DNA of 32,325 nucleotides from a virus (IMGVR_UViG_3300037809_000244:1-32325); one strand, 5' to 3'. Numbered from the stretch's first letter, positions 6,775-16,432 are shown. The notes: generated by a model not told the origin, from the sequence alone. Numbers and translations: made by a program.

Positions 6775-7192
6775 TTTTATCAAAATAATAGAAGCAATTG
6801 TACGTAAAGAAGTTAAAAAACAAGTAAATGATATATTTATTAATAAGGAACAACCCCCACTAGAATTGTCAGATATAACCGATGTTGTGGATACTAAACC
6901 TAGAACTAAATATTCTAAGAATGAAGCTATAAATAAAGTTTTAAATGAAACTAAAGGTGGGTTATCTCAAGGGCGAGAATCATATCCTACAATGGGTAGC
7001 GGTACGTTTGATAGTACACGTATGCGCGAAATAATGGGACACAACAAATCACCAGACTCTATGAGAGAATTATCAGCAGCTCAAACTGCAAATGCTGCTG
7101 GTGTTGATCTAAATAAAGTTCCTGAAAGTGTTGTGAATGCATTGACTAGAGATTATAGTGATTTGATGAAGGTAATTAATAAGGATAAATAA
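6761..7192 (+). CDS. Unknown structural-operon protein, 143 aa
   Basis: ATG 6761 is chosen over an upstream TTG at 6755 because GGAG (6751-6754) is six bases before it, whereas the TTG would sit directly on that site. The protein begins MKKNDFIKIIEAIVRKEVKK, a basic amphipathic start that recurs in small genes of such phages (compare MKKSELVQIIRNEL at 19744). The middle is low-complexity and probably disordered (GGLSQGRESYPTMGSGTFDS), and the C-terminal part is helical (PESVVNALTRDYSDLMKVI). No family is recognised. It lies between the hub-like gene cluster and gp25. Confidence 0.65.
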   Translation: MKKNDFIKIIEAIVRKEVKKQVNDIFINKEQPPLELSDITDVVDTKPRTKYSKNEAINKVLNETKGGLSQGRESYPTMGSGTFDSTRMREIMGHNKSPDSMRELSAAQTANAAGVDLNKVPESVVNALTRDYSDLMKVINKDK

Positions 7193-7193
7193 A

Positions 7194-7610
7194 ATGGCAA
7201 GTGCAAGAGAAAAAGATTTAGATCCTGATGTTTGGATTGGATTGAGTTTTCCTTTAGGCAGGAGCTCATCTGGATTCTTTCCTCAAACACAAACCACATT
7301 AGAGCAAGTTAAATCTAACTTAAAAAACTTATTGCTAACTAACAAGGGCGAGAGATTGGGTCAACCTGAATTTGGTTCTAATTTGTATAAAACCTTGTTT
7401 GAAAATATAGACTCTGATTTGACGTCATCAGTAGAAGAGGAAATTAGGGGTGCCATAGGAAGATGGTTACCTTATGTTAATGTTGAAAACGTAATAGTAA
7501 CATCACCTGATATGATGCCTAATAGACTTGAAATAGAAATTAAATATAGTATAACATTAGAACCCGACAGGAATGATTCTTTATCGTTATCATTCGATTT
7601 GCAGGGATAG
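7194..7610 (+). CDS. 25: Baseplate wedge protein gp25 (gpW/gp25 family)
   Basis: This 138-aa protein is of typical gp25 length. It shows the family pattern: an N-terminal FPLG stretch, then TTLEQVKSNLKNLLLTNKGERLGQPEFGS, where the segment NLLLTNKGER..QPEFGSNLY is the hallmark, followed by a helix-strand region EEIRGAIGRWLPYVNVENVIV and a C-terminal beta region. In T4 and in contractile injection systems, gp25 joins the inner baseplate to the sheath and helps nucleate the wedge. AGGA lies eight bases before the ATG. The gene is immediately followed by gp6, the conserved order in T4-type phages. Confidence 0.9.
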   Translation: MASAREKDLDPDVWIGLSFPLGRSSSGFFPQTQTTLEQVKSNLKNLLLTNKGERLGQPEFGSNLYKTLFENIDSDLTSSVEEEIRGAIGRWLPYVNVENVIVTSPDMMPNRLEIEIKYSITLEPDRNDSLSLSFDLQG

Positions 7611-7622
7611 TGGAGAATTTAA

Positions 7623-9584
7623 ATGGCAACACCAACAAAGAAAATATCAAAAGAAGTTAGATATCTCAATAAAGACTTCGCTGGATTTAGGGACTCACTT
7701 ATAGAGTTTTCTAAAATATATTTTCCAAACACATACAACGATTTCAACGAATCAAGCCCAGGAATGATGTTTATTGAGATGTCATCTTATATAGGTGATA
7801 CGTTGTCTTATTATATAGATTCTCAGTTTAAAGAATCCCTATTAGCGTTTGCTGAAGAAAAGCGTACTGTATTTGAGATGGCCCAGACTTTTGGATATAA
7901 GCCTAAATTATCAAGTCCTGCTGCTGTGGATTTGGATGTATTCCAAACAGTACCTTCTATAGGCAATCCTGATAGCATAGCACCCGATCTAAGGTATGGT
8001 TTAGAAGTTCCATCAGGGCTTGAGGTGAAATCAAAGAGTGGAGTGACCTTTAGGACGTTAGAAGATGCTAATTTTAAATATTCGAGCTCTATGGACGATA
8101 TGGAGACTTCAATATACGAAACTGATGCAGATGGGTTAGTTTCAAAATATTTACTTAAAAAAACAGTTAAGGCTGAAAGTGGGCTTGTTAACACTGAAAC
8201 GGTATCTATAGGATCTGCTGAGAAGTATAAGCGAATAATATTAGATAAATTAAATATAATTCAAATCATTAGCATAACAGATAGTGACTCTAATTCTTGG
8301 TATGAAGTTCCATTTCTAGCTCAAGACACTGTATTTGATGATGTTGAAAACACATCAGCGGGCGATAGTGAACTATCACAATATAGTGATGATACCCCGT
8401 ATTTGATAAAGTTGATAAAGACCCCACGTAGATACACTACATTTATTAGATATGATAATAAGACTGAATTAAGATTCGGTGCAGGTATATCAGATAACCC
8501 TGATGAGGAGATAATCCCTAACCCTGATAGTGTGGGGTCATCATTACCAGGGAGCCCTAGTTACTTAAATACAGCGTTTGATCCTTCAAACTTTTTAGCA
8601 ACTAAATCATACGGTCAAGCACCTTCTAACACAACACTCACTGTTACTTACTCATATGGTGGTGGAGTTAAAGATAATGTAGCTCAAGGTGATTTAACGC
8701 AAATATCATCAGTATCATATAATATCAATGACACTAATTTAAATTCAAACGCGGTTCAAGATTCTAAGAATTCTGTCGCAGTTTTAAACCCCATTGCTGC
8801 TACTGGTGGTAGAAGTGAGGAATCGATACAAGAGATTAAGCATAACTCATTAGCTTATTTCCAAGCACAGCAACGGGCTGTTACTAAGGAAGATTATATT
8901 ATTAGAACATATGCACTACCCGCTAAATATGGAAGTATTTCAAAAGTATATATAGTTCAAGATGATCAACTAAATAAAGCTAACGATGAGCTCCTTACTT
9001 TTAATAAAAAGAAAAAGAAAAAATATAAAGCGGCTGCTAGAATAGCCAATCCCTTAGCTCTGAACATGTACACTTTAGGATACACAGCTGATAAGAAATT
9101 AATCACACTTAACGAAGCCACTAAGGAAAATATAAAAACTTATATAGGTCAATATAGAATGGTGACTGATGCGGTGAATATTAAAGATGCGTGGGTTGTA
9201 AATATTGGTGTAAAATTTAATATTATAACTAAAAGAGGTTATAATAAAAATGACGTTTTGTTAAAAGCTATCCAAAATATAAAAGGGTTTTTTGATATAG
9301 ATTCATGGCAGATTAATCAACCTATTATACTATCAGACATTGCATATAAATTATCTCTAGTAGATGGTGTGGCATCTATAGTACCACCTAAAGATGACAA
9401 TCCTCAAAACCTACCTATATTAGTAACCAACAAGTGGAGAACGTCTGATGGGTACTCTGGAAACATTTATGATATAGATTCAGCTATTAAAGATGGGGTG
9501 TTATACCCATCAATGGATCCTAGTATATTCGAATTAAAATACCCCGATATTGATATAGAGGGTAGAGTAATGGGAGATTATTAA
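7623..9584 (+). CDS. 6: Baseplate wedge protein gp6 (gpJ-like)
   Basis: This 653-aa protein is close in size to T4 gp6 (660 aa). The N-terminus has the conserved RYLNKDFAGFRDSLIEFSKI, then NESSPGMMFIEMSSYIGDTL and SYYIDSQFKESLLAFAEEKR, the characteristic start of gp6/baseplate J-like proteins. The middle contains AYFQAQQRAVTKEDYIIRTY, matching the J-like core, and a lysine-rich turn (LLTFNKKKKKKYKAA). In T4, gp6 dimers with gp7 and gp53 form the ring that drives baseplate expansion. GGAG precedes the ATG, and the stop overlaps the next start (TAATG). Confidence 0.9.
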   Translation: MATPTKKISKEVRYLNKDFAGFRDSLIEFSKIYFPNTYNDFNESSPGMMFIEMSSYIGDTLSYYIDSQFKESLLAFAEEKRTVFEMAQTFGYKPKLSSPAAVDLDVFQTVPSIGNPDSIAPDLRYGLEVPSGLEVKSKSGVTFRTLEDANFKYSSSMDDMETSIYETDADGLVSKYLLKKTVKAESGLVNTETVSIGSAEKYKRIILDKLNIIQIISITDSDSNSWYEVPFLAQDTVFDDVENTSAGDSELSQYSDDTPYLIKLIKTPRRYTTFIRYDNKTELRFGAGISDNPDEEIIPNPDSVGSSLPGSPSYLNTAFDPSNFLATKSYGQAPSNTTLTVTYSYGGGVKDNVAQGDLTQISSVSYNINDTNLNSNAVQDSKNSVAVLNPIAATGGRSEESIQEIKHNSLAYFQAQQRAVTKEDYIIRTYALPAKYGSISKVYIVQDDQLNKANDELLTFNKKKKKKYKAAARIANPLALNMYTLGYTADKKLITLNEATKENIKTYIGQYRMVTDAVNIKDAWVVNIGVKFNIITKRGYNKNDVLLKAIQNIKGFFDIDSWQINQPIILSDIAYKLSLVDGVASIVPPKDDNPQNLPILVTNKWRTSDGYSGNIYDIDSAIKDGVLYPSMDPSIFELKYPDIDIEGRVMGDY

Positions 9585-10690
9585 TGTACTATTTTGAATA
9601 TGGATCACAGGATGCGACGCTATACGAATCATCTCAAAGTATGAATTCAGGATTAGATAGTGTAGTTGAAATCCGGAAAGATGTTAATGCTAATGCTTCA
9701 GTTATAAAAGTTTCTAGAGGATTAATTCAATTTGATGTGACTTATATTTCAGAATCAATTGCCTCAGGCTTAATGCATAGTGCATCATTTTATCTCAACA
9801 TGTATGATGCTAATCCTGATAATTTAAATTTTGATACAACCCAAACGTTGTTAGCATATCCTGTAAGTCAGAGCTGGTCAATGGGAGTGGGTAGCTATAG
9901 CGATACTCCTATTACAACAGAAGGTGTGAGCTGGAAATATAGAAATGGTGAAAATGATGGGACACAATGGATCAGTGGTTCTGATGATACTGGGGGTGCT
10001 TGGTATTCTGGAAGTGGGTATGAAGCATCACAATCATATGATATAGATTCCAACGATATGCGAATGGATGTTACTGATATTGTGAATAAATGGGTAGATG
10101 GCACTATTCCTAATAACGGGTTTATCTTAAAGAGAAGTGGGAGTTTGGGTAATTCAGACGTCAATACACCTGAAGGTGATTCTAATAAATACGGCAACTT
10201 TAGTTTCTTTTCGAGAGAAACTAATACCATATATCAACCCAAGTTGGAAGTTGAATGGGATGATTCGACGTGGTCGACTGGATCGTTGGATGAGTTAACG
10301 TCAGGGGATTTGGATGATATGACGTTATATATGAAGGGACTGCGTGTTGAATATAAGGAGTCATCTAAGACTAAATTTAGAGTTGTTGGTAAGGAGCGAT
10401 TCCCGACAGCTACATGGGCCACTACATCTGACAATCTCACTGTAAAATATCTTCCAAGCGGTAGCTCTTATTATCAGATCAAAGACTCTCATAGCGGTGA
10501 TGTGATTATGCCTTATGGAACAGGGTCATTGTTAAGTTGCGACTCATCTGGGAATTATTTTAATATGTGGATGAACGGATTGCAATCTGAGAGATTCTAC
10601 GATATCGAATTTAAAGTTGTTAGTGGCAGTGGAACTGTCGATGAAACTATTCAATATTTCGATGGTGGTCATTTTAAAGTTGTGATATAA
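9584..10690 (+). CDS. DNRLRE-like beta-sandwich structural protein
   Basis: This 368-aa protein is coupled to gp6 by a TAATG overlap with GGGAG upstream. The N-terminal half follows the DNRLRE / disaggregatase-related pattern: repeated DATLYESS at the start, RGLIQFDVTYI, ASFYLNMYDA, then MRMDVTDIVNKWVDGTIPNNGFILKRSG and YQPKLEVEWDD. Such domains are beta-sandwiches found in surface and adhesion proteins. The C-terminal part is Ser/Gly/Tyr-rich beta structure. A peripheral baseplate or fibre-attachment role, perhaps with glycan binding, is inferred from neighbours. It has no obvious T4 counterpart. Confidence 0.7.
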   Translation: MYYFEYGSQDATLYESSQSMNSGLDSVVEIRKDVNANASVIKVSRGLIQFDVTYISESIASGLMHSASFYLNMYDANPDNLNFDTTQTLLAYPVSQSWSMGVGSYSDTPITTEGVSWKYRNGENDGTQWISGSDDTGGAWYSGSGYEASQSYDIDSNDMRMDVTDIVNKWVDGTIPNNGFILKRSGSLGNSDVNTPEGDSNKYGNFSFFSRETNTIYQPKLEVEWDDSTWSTGSLDELTSGDLDDMTLYMKGLRVEYKESSKTKFRVVGKERFPTATWATTSDNLTVKYLPSGSSYYQIKDSHSGDVIMPYGTGSLLSCDSSGNYFNMWMNGLQSERFYDIEFKVVSGSGTVDETIQYFDGGHFKVVI

Positions 10691-10691
10691 T

Positions 10692-11861
10692 ATGCCATAT
10701 TCATTAAAGGAATTAAAAAATAATCAATTTTGGAATGACATCCAAGATGCTGATGAAAAGGAGTATAATGATAAAATAAATCTAGAGTTTGATAAAATGT
10801 CAGCATCAGGGTCAACAATGAGCTCTAATCAGAATATGAGGGATGCTAATGGTAACATGCTGTTGTTTGAGGACGTAAATTCGGGTATGGGATTAAATAT
10901 GCCTCACCAGTTTATTTCAGTTTTTAGTTTACGTAGAAAGTATAAAAGTGGCCCAGCTATTGATCTTATATTAAAGAGGGATATTACTCAACTATTCCCT
11001 AAAAGTAAAACCAACATCAACACTAATATAATCACAGGATCTGTTACACAAACGGACCCGTCAGATACAAGTTCTGGTGGGACTTCGGATACAAGTTCTG
11101 GTGGGACTTCGGATACAAGTTCTGGTGGGACTTCGGATACACAGGTAGGTACGCCTACACTTACAGTTGATCCCATATCAATAATAACTAACCCAGATTC
11201 GACTATATACGCTGAACAGGGGGTTGATGATTATGTTGAGATCGTAGTGGATGTTAATGGCACTGCACCTATATTTCGATGGTATAAAGAATCTATCCCA
11301 TTAGTAAGCAGCGAGGCTTTTTCTGGAGTTTATACTAAAAAATTAAGAATAACAAACCTCAACGTTGCAAACAGTGGATATTATAACTGCGTTATAAGTA
11401 ATTCTAAATCGACTGTTTCCTCTACAAACGCATTAGTTGCAATTGCAACAGAACAAGATACTGGTGGGGGTCAAGGTGTATGTTTCGGCAAGAACGCTAA
11501 TATTTCAATGGCTAATGGTAAGCAAAAAGTCATACAACGAATCAAGCTAGGTGATGTAGTGAAAACCAAGAATGGTATAGCAGTCGTCAGCAAGATATAT
11601 AAAACACCAATTCACGGTCTACATAGAATGGTTAAATTAAACGGAATGTATTTGACAGACGGTCATCCAGTTTGTATAAATAATAAATGGAAGACTCCTG
11701 ATGAGGTTAAGCCTGCTGCTATGAAATATGTTGATTATTTATATAATTTAGAATTAAAAGGTGGTGATACAGTGTATGCTAATAATACATTATCAGCTAC
11801 TTTAGGTAAATGGAATAATATGGAATCTTTTTATAATTGGCGGAATATAAATAATGTCTAG
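10692..11861 (+). CDS. Baseplate-region protein with Ig-like domain and C-terminal Hint (hedgehog/intein) domain
   Basis: This 389-aa modular protein has four parts. Residues 1-115 are a helical phage-specific region. Residues about 124-150 are a linker of three perfect SDTSSGGT repeats. Residues about 155-252 are an Ig-like domain (FRWYKESIPL...LRITNLNVANSGYYNCVISNS, with the Ig Tyr-x-Cys motif). Residues 264-375 are a Hint domain: Cys264 at the splice-type N-terminus (VCFGKNANISMANGKQKVIQ, then RIKLGDVV), the block-B-like T322-x-x-H325 (LTDGHPV), and YNLELKGGDTVYANNTLSAT. Hint domains carry out N-to-S acyl shift and self-cleavage. The usual terminal His-Asn is replaced (ANNTLSAT), so intein-style splicing looks impossible, but hedgehog-type cleavage before Cys264 is plausible. 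The stop overlaps the next gene by eight bases. Confidence 0.78.
   Translation: MPYSLKELKNNQFWNDIQDADEKEYNDKINLEFDKMSASGSTMSSNQNMRDANGNMLLFEDVNSGMGLNMPHQFISVFSLRRKYKSGPAIDLILKRDITQLFPKSKTNINTNIITGSVTQTDPSDTSSGGTSDTSSGGTSDTSSGGTSDTQVGTPTLTVDPISIITNPDSTIYAEQGVDDYVEIVVDVNGTAPIFRWYKESIPLVSSEAFSGVYTKKLRITNLNVANSGYYNCVISNSKSTVSSTNALVAIATEQDTGGGQGVCFGKNANISMANGKQKVIQRIKLGDVVKTKNGIAVVSKIYKTPIHGLHRMVKLNGMYLTDGHPVCINNKWKTPDEVKPAAMKYVDYLYNLELKGGDTVYANNTLSATLGKWNNMESFYNWRNINNV
11064..11135 (+). repeat. Three perfect 24-bp in-frame tandem repeats
   Basis: Three identical 24-base units (11064-11087, 11088-11111, 11112-11135) encode the SDTSSGGT linker between the phage-specific region and the Ig domain. 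A partial fourth unit (GATACA) follows. The repeat length is a multiple of three, so copy-number change would lengthen or shorten the linker without a frameshift. Confidence 0.95.
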
Positions 11862-12585
11862 TAAATTAAATAACAAAGACACTGAGATGTTAGTATTAAC
11901 TGGAAATGTTCCAGTTAATGGGTTCGGCACGTTCCCTACAGATTTTGTTGAAGTGCACGTGTATGATTCAGAAGGAGTTCTTTTAAAGTCTAGTAGAACT
12001 TCTGATTACATAATAGGTGGTGAAATAAAAATGCAGCCCGGTAGTGATCTTAGAAGGATGGGATTTCGTAGGGGAAAATATAAAGTCAAATATAATTTTT
12101 TAAGAAGAAAAGCTGGTGATGATAAATACGTTGTTATTGATAGTGATAATAAAATATTTTCAGGGGATTATCACGTGGATGATGATGGTAGAATTTATAA
12201 GGGGAAGATAAAACCTATTGATGGGTCTCCCGTTGTTGAATTGGCTATTAAACCTTATAAATATTTTATACACGACATATCTAAGAACAGAAGTGAAATA
12301 CGAATAGCCCCTATAGGTATATCTGATTACAGATATAAAACCCCATTTAGTAGACTGGGGAGTGAGTGGATTACTACGAGCCCGGCTGGAGATGTTACTA
12401 TAGATTCTACAGACCCCACAATATTACATTTTGATGCAGATTCTTCAGGGTTTAATAAAAGAATGAAGGGTGGGTTTATAACTATCAAAAATGCGTTTTT
12501 AGTTGGCTATGAACAAACTATAGTAGGGTATAACAATATAGGCCCAAATGAGTCACATCTTCCAGGAGATTCACATGTCCCATAA
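11854..12585 (+). CDS. Structural-operon protein of unknown function, 243 aa
   Basis: The ATG lies eight bases inside the preceding Hint-protein gene, suggesting translational coupling. The protein is mainly beta: DTEMLVLTGNVPVN at the N-terminus, KYKVKYNFLRRKAGDDKYVV, then EIRIAPIGISDYRYKTPFSR and a C-terminal KGGFITIKNAFLVGYEQTI. No signal peptide or membrane helix is present. It lies between two tail genes and ends within the next one, so a baseplate or fibre-connector role is inferred. No family is recognised. Confidence 0.7.
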   Translation: MSSKLNNKDTEMLVLTGNVPVNGFGTFPTDFVEVHVYDSEGVLLKSSRTSDYIIGGEIKMQPGSDLRRMGFRRGKYKVKYNFLRRKAGDDKYVVIDSDNKIFSGDYHVDDDGRIYKGKIKPIDGSPVVELAIKPYKYFIHDISKNRSEIRIAPIGISDYRYKTPFSRLGSEWITTSPAGDVTIDSTDPTILHFDADSSGFNKRMKGGFITIKNAFLVGYEQTIVGYNNIGPNESHLPGDSHVP

Positions 12586-15500
12586 AAATATACATTCTGT
12601 GTTGTGGGGTGGTGGGAGCAACACCGTTAAACTTAGAATGATTGAACTAGGAGATGGTGGTGGGTCTGGTGGAGGCGGCGCTGGGGGTGGTGGATCATCC
12701 AACAACACCAACACATCTTCTAACACTAACAATTCACCACCTGCTGGATGGTCTTCTTGGGGCGATTATGATGAATGGAATAATGAAGGAGGAGGTGATT
12801 TAAGTGATAGATCTCAATATGGGTGGGTTCAACCATCGAGTGATGAATCAAGTAATCAAACTCCTCCAGTAGAAGAAGATTTCGAAGACGATGAGCAGAT
12901 ACCAGATACGCCTGGAGATCCCCAAGCTAACGATCCTGGGTATGATGCAATATATGAGACTACACCTATATATGCTGATTATACAACTAAGATATCCGAA
13001 ATATTATCACCAACGTCTATTAAGGTTGAGACTACATGGGAGAATAGAGCTAACACACACCCTGATGTTATATCTACAGAGTATAGTGGTCTAGAGACAT
13101 ATCCATTTAAGAACCCTAAAATTAAATTTAAATATCAGAGTAGATATGGGTTAAATAATTATTTAAATTTTGGTGGTGATAATTTATTACTCACTACCAA
13201 TTTTATCCAAGATAAAGTTACATTTGAAAAGTCACCATATTCAATGGTATATAAATTATATGATAAGCTTCCCTCAAATATAGTTAAAAAGGATTATTGT
13301 TATGTTGTTGAAGAAGTTCTCCCACCTATTGAAGAGGACGTATTTTTAATAGACTTTGTTGAAGAAGACGTCGATGCTGTAGTTTTAAGGAACCCAAAAT
13401 TAAATGATGTCGATTTCCCTATTAATATCAGAACTACCGATTATAAAACATACGATACCTTACTAACATCAGACGGCGATATAAGAGATGAATTAGAGAA
13501 CAAATTACTCAGTGGTAGCTCTGACAGCGTTGAACTCAACGTCGATTATTCTAGATATAAGAACTTCATCAATTTTAGTTCAATAGAAAAACGTATACGT
13601 AATTTTAAATACAAGCTAGATCAGATTGAAACGTATAGTGCTAATAGTGCATCACACGCAACTAATAACACACCAGTTACTGCTAGTTTAACTACAGAGA
13701 TTAATAGGTGGATGTTAAAACGACGTGAAACTATAAATGGATTTGATGGGTTTGAAAAATATATGTATTTTGAAAGCTCATCGTATGTTACTAGTTCCCT
13801 AGGGGAATTTTATGAAAACTCATGGCCAAAGACTAGTGGTGATGGGACATTTGCATCACCTTACGTGTTATCTCACACAACATCATCAGAAGGAGTTGAT
13901 TGGTTTGATGCTCAAATTTCAAGTGCGTCTTTATATGATACGCTAAACCCTAATTATTTATTAAACAATTTACCATCATTCGTTGTAGAAGATGATTCGA
14001 ATCGATCATTTTTAGACTTTGTAAAAATGACCGGGCATTATTATGATGATAATATATTTCTATACATTAAAAACATGACATCACCATTTAATACAAGGGA
14101 TGGGTTACCTGATGGTATGTCAAAAGAGTTAGTGTTTGATGTTGCTAAGTCGTTTGGGTTCAATTTAAAAGATGGCAAAGATTTGGTGGAACTCCCATTA
14201 TACCATATGGGGTATCAGCAGACGGGATCTGAATCTCCGACTGTTTATTCTGTATCATCAACTCAAGATATCTCTCGCGAGATATCTAAACGTGTTTTGA
14301 ATAATATGCCTTTCTTTTTAAAAACTAAAGGAACCGCTAGAGCTTTAAAAGGTCTTATAAATTGTTATGGTATTCCATCATCTATACTTAGAGTTAGAGA
14401 ATACGGAGGCCCTGATATACCAGGATCTGCTACATCTTACTCTATCACTAAAAAGTTTACCAAAGCATTGAATTTCAAAACCGGCCAGTTTATAAAAACA
14501 ACATGGATTGATAACGTTGATAGTGGACGTAAACCAGATACTGTTGAGTTTAGATTTAAGAGTTTAGCGAGTGATGGTTCAACTAATAGAGTATTGACCC
14601 AAAGTGGGGCCAGTTGGGCTCTCAGATTAATAGACAATGGTTCTGTTGATAATATAGGGAGAGTCGGATTTATAATGTCTGGGTCAGCAGGTTACTCTGA
14701 AGTATCTTCGTCAGAACTACCAGTGTTTGATGGTGAATTTTATTCAGTGATGTTAAATAGAGTATCATCATCTGGCGCTCAACTATCAAGTGATAGTGCA
14801 ACTCAAAATATAGATTATAATTTATCTGTAAAGAAATATGATGCGAGTCGCAGTACTATATATTTATCATCTACAGTTAGTATGAGCGTAGATGGTACTA
14901 CCAGTTCATCTTACAACTCATCATTTATAGTAGATAACAGCGCTTATATAGGCGGTAATGGCTCTACATTCGGATCAGCATTTACAGGGTCTATGATGGA
15001 GTTTAGATACTGGACTACAGCTCTGACAATGTCCGCTTTTGATAACCACGTTTCAGCCCCAAAAGCGTATGATGGTAATCACGCATCAGCTTCATGGGAA
15101 GATTTAATATTGAGATATTCTTTTGACGATAATAGCAATTTAGACGTTGATGGTGATATTAGAGATACTAGTTCAAATCAAACGTACTATCAAACGGGTA
15201 GTGCATCAGGATATACGGTAGGTAATAGACCTCATTTCAGTTCCGTTGTAGATGAACAAAAAATGTTTGTTCCTAATATAGGACCTAATAGAAAAATATC
15301 CAGTAAAATTAGAATTGAAACTAATACTATAGAACCTAACACTGATGGGACTACTACATTAGTAATGAATAAGAGAAAGGAAAAGAGTGCTTTTGATAGT
15401 GCTCCTTTAGATTCCAACAAAGTTGGTATATACTTCTCACCATCAGATGCTATAAATGAAGATATAATGCAATCAATGGCTAATTTAGATTTTAACCAAT

Positions 15501-16339
15501 ATCTGGGTGATCCTAGAGATGAATATAGCGATGATTATAGAGGGTTGCAAAGTGTGAGAGATTCTTATTGGAGAAAATATACTAGCCCTAACAATCTATG
15601 GGATTATATAAGATTGCTAAAATATTATGATATGTCGCTATTTGATAATATCAAGGGGTTGCTTCCTGCTAGATCAAATGCAGTAGTTGGGTTATTGATT
15701 GAGGGTAATATGCTAGAAAGATCTAAGGTAGCTATACAACCCAATAAACCATCAGTTGATAATTTATATTATGATACCACTATCGATGTGAGTGGGCATA
15801 CTGCAGATAGAGTCATATCAATAGGGTCAGATAGCGTTCTCCCATCTGTCGATGGTATAGGTGATGTTAATTACTACGAAGCTTCTAGCTCTTATAGCAT
15901 TGATTATTTACAAAGACCATCACTTGCTAAATTTAATGGGAATAATTTATATACTACAGCCTCAGTTAATGTAGGAGGGCCTGAGTATGTGTTTATTGAA
16001 ACAGTTCAACCTATTGTTACTGGATCCAGACCATCAGCTCATAATGAGGTCATGGACTATTTTTATAGTTCTGTAGCTAGCCATTCATTAGATATGCCCA
16101 GCTCATCATCATATTCTCCAGCTGATGGTGACACTTCCGCAAGAGAGTCGTTATCTTTTAGGAGACTGTATTTTGAAGGGTGTTTGCAAACTAAAAACAC
16201 TACACCCGATGGATTAATTCCAGTTGAAGTTACATTAACATCACCTACAGTATTAGTGACTAGTGAACCTGGAGAATCAACATTAAACGTAGATGGGCCC
16301 CACTTTACCCCTAAAACAATTGACGGTGAAGAGATTTAA
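12575..16339 (+). CDS. Large tail/baseplate protein with LamG-like domain, 1254 aa
   Basis: ATG 12575 is preferred to ATG 12548 because AGGAG (12564-12568) is six bases before it. The N-terminus (HKNIHSVLWGGG) leads into a Gly/Ser/Asn-rich flexible segment (about 25-110). Residues about 576-614 hold PFFLKTKGTARALKGLINCY followed by GIPSSILRVREYGGPD, similar to the P2 gpI/T4 gp7-type tail segment LPyLLKTKGT..l..l...YGI. Residues about 630-850 resemble a LamG/concanavalin-like lectin domain (VEFRFKSLASDGS, YIGGNGSTFGSAFTGSMMEF, RYWTTAL). Its position after gp25-gp6 supports a wedge-extension or fibre-docking role with possible glycan binding. The coding frame is continuous with no visible break. 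Confidence 0.75.
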   Translation: MSHKNIHSVLWGGGSNTVKLRMIELGDGGGSGGGGAGGGGSSNNTNTSSNTNNSPPAGWSSWGDYDEWNNEGGGDLSDRSQYGWVQPSSDESSNQTPPVEEDFEDDEQIPDTPGDPQANDPGYDAIYETTPIYADYTTKISEILSPTSIKVETTWENRANTHPDVISTEYSGLETYPFKNPKIKFKYQSRYGLNNYLNFGGDNLLLTTNFIQDKVTFEKSPYSMVYKLYDKLPSNIVKKDYCYVVEEVLPPIEEDVFLIDFVEEDVDAVVLRNPKLNDVDFPINIRTTDYKTYDTLLTSDGDIRDELENKLLSGSSDSVELNVDYSRYKNFINFSSIEKRIRNFKYKLDQIETYSANSASHATNNTPVTASLTTEINRWMLKRRETINGFDGFEKYMYFESSSYVTSSLGEFYENSWPKTSGDGTFASPYVLSHTTSSEGVDWFDAQISSASLYDTLNPNYLLNNLPSFVVEDDSNRSFLDFVKMTGHYYDDNIFLYIKNMTSPFNTRDGLPDGMSKELVFDVAKSFGFNLKDGKDLVELPLYHMGYQQTGSESPTVYSVSSTQDISREISKRVLNNMPFFLKTKGTARALKGLINCYGIPSSILRVREYGGPDIPGSATSYSITKKFTKALNFKTGQFIKTTWIDNVDSGRKPDTVEFRFKSLASDGSTNRVLTQSGASWALRLIDNGSVDNIGRVGFIMSGSAGYSEVSSSELPVFDGEFYSVMLNRVSSSGAQLSSDSATQNIDYNLSVKKYDASRSTIYLSSTVSMSVDGTTSSSYNSSFIVDNSAYIGGNGSTFGSAFTGSMMEFRYWTTALTMSAFDNHVSAPKAYDGNHASASWEDLILRYSFDDNSNLDVDGDIRDTSSNQTYYQTGSASGYTVGNRPHFSSVVDEQKMFVPNIGPNRKISSKIRIETNTIEPNTDGTTTLVMNKRKEKSAFDSAPLDSNKVGIYFSPSDAINEDIMQSMANLDFNQYLGDPRDEYSDDYRGLQSVRDSYWRKYTSPNNLWDYIRLLKYYDMSLFDNIKGLLPARSNAVVGLLIEGNMLERSKVAIQPNKPSVDNLYYDTTIDVSGHTADRVISIGSDSVLPSVDGIGDVNYYEASSSYSIDYLQRPSLAKFNGNNLYTTASVNVGGPEYVFIETVQPIVTGSRPSAHNEVMDYFYSSVASHSLDMPSSSSYSPADGDTSARESLSFRRLYFEGCLQTKNTTPDGLIPVEVTLTSPTVLVTSEPGESTLNVDGPHFTPKTIDGEEI

Positions 16340-16358
16340 AATAGAACGAAAATTAAAA

Positions 16359-16400
16359 AGTTTTATATTTATAAATGATAAAGTTTATATTTATAATATC
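16359..16400 (+). promoter_or_regulatory. Duplicated putative late promoter element
   Basis: Two copies of the motif lie 22 bases apart (octamer TATTTATA at 16366-16373 and 16388-16395) within AAGTTTTATATTTATAAATG and AAAGTTTATATTTATAATAT. The second copy ends 37 bases before the ATG at 16433. Two helical turns separate the copies. This gap (16340-16432) has no gene and no terminator hairpin, so read-through from upstream is expected in addition to new initiation. Confidence 0.55.
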
Positions 16401-16432
16401 CAACATAAAAGCGTAACCTTAGGAGAAACTAA

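Noticed and set aside
10692-11861. Canonical splicing intein
   Set aside because: No C-terminal His-Asn/nucleophile junction and no conserved extein on the C-terminal side; only the Hint fold is supported.
12548-12574. Upstream ATG at 12548 as the start of the large LamG protein
   Set aside because: It has no ribosome binding site, whereas AGGAG is six bases before ATG 12575 and is itself inside the extended frame.
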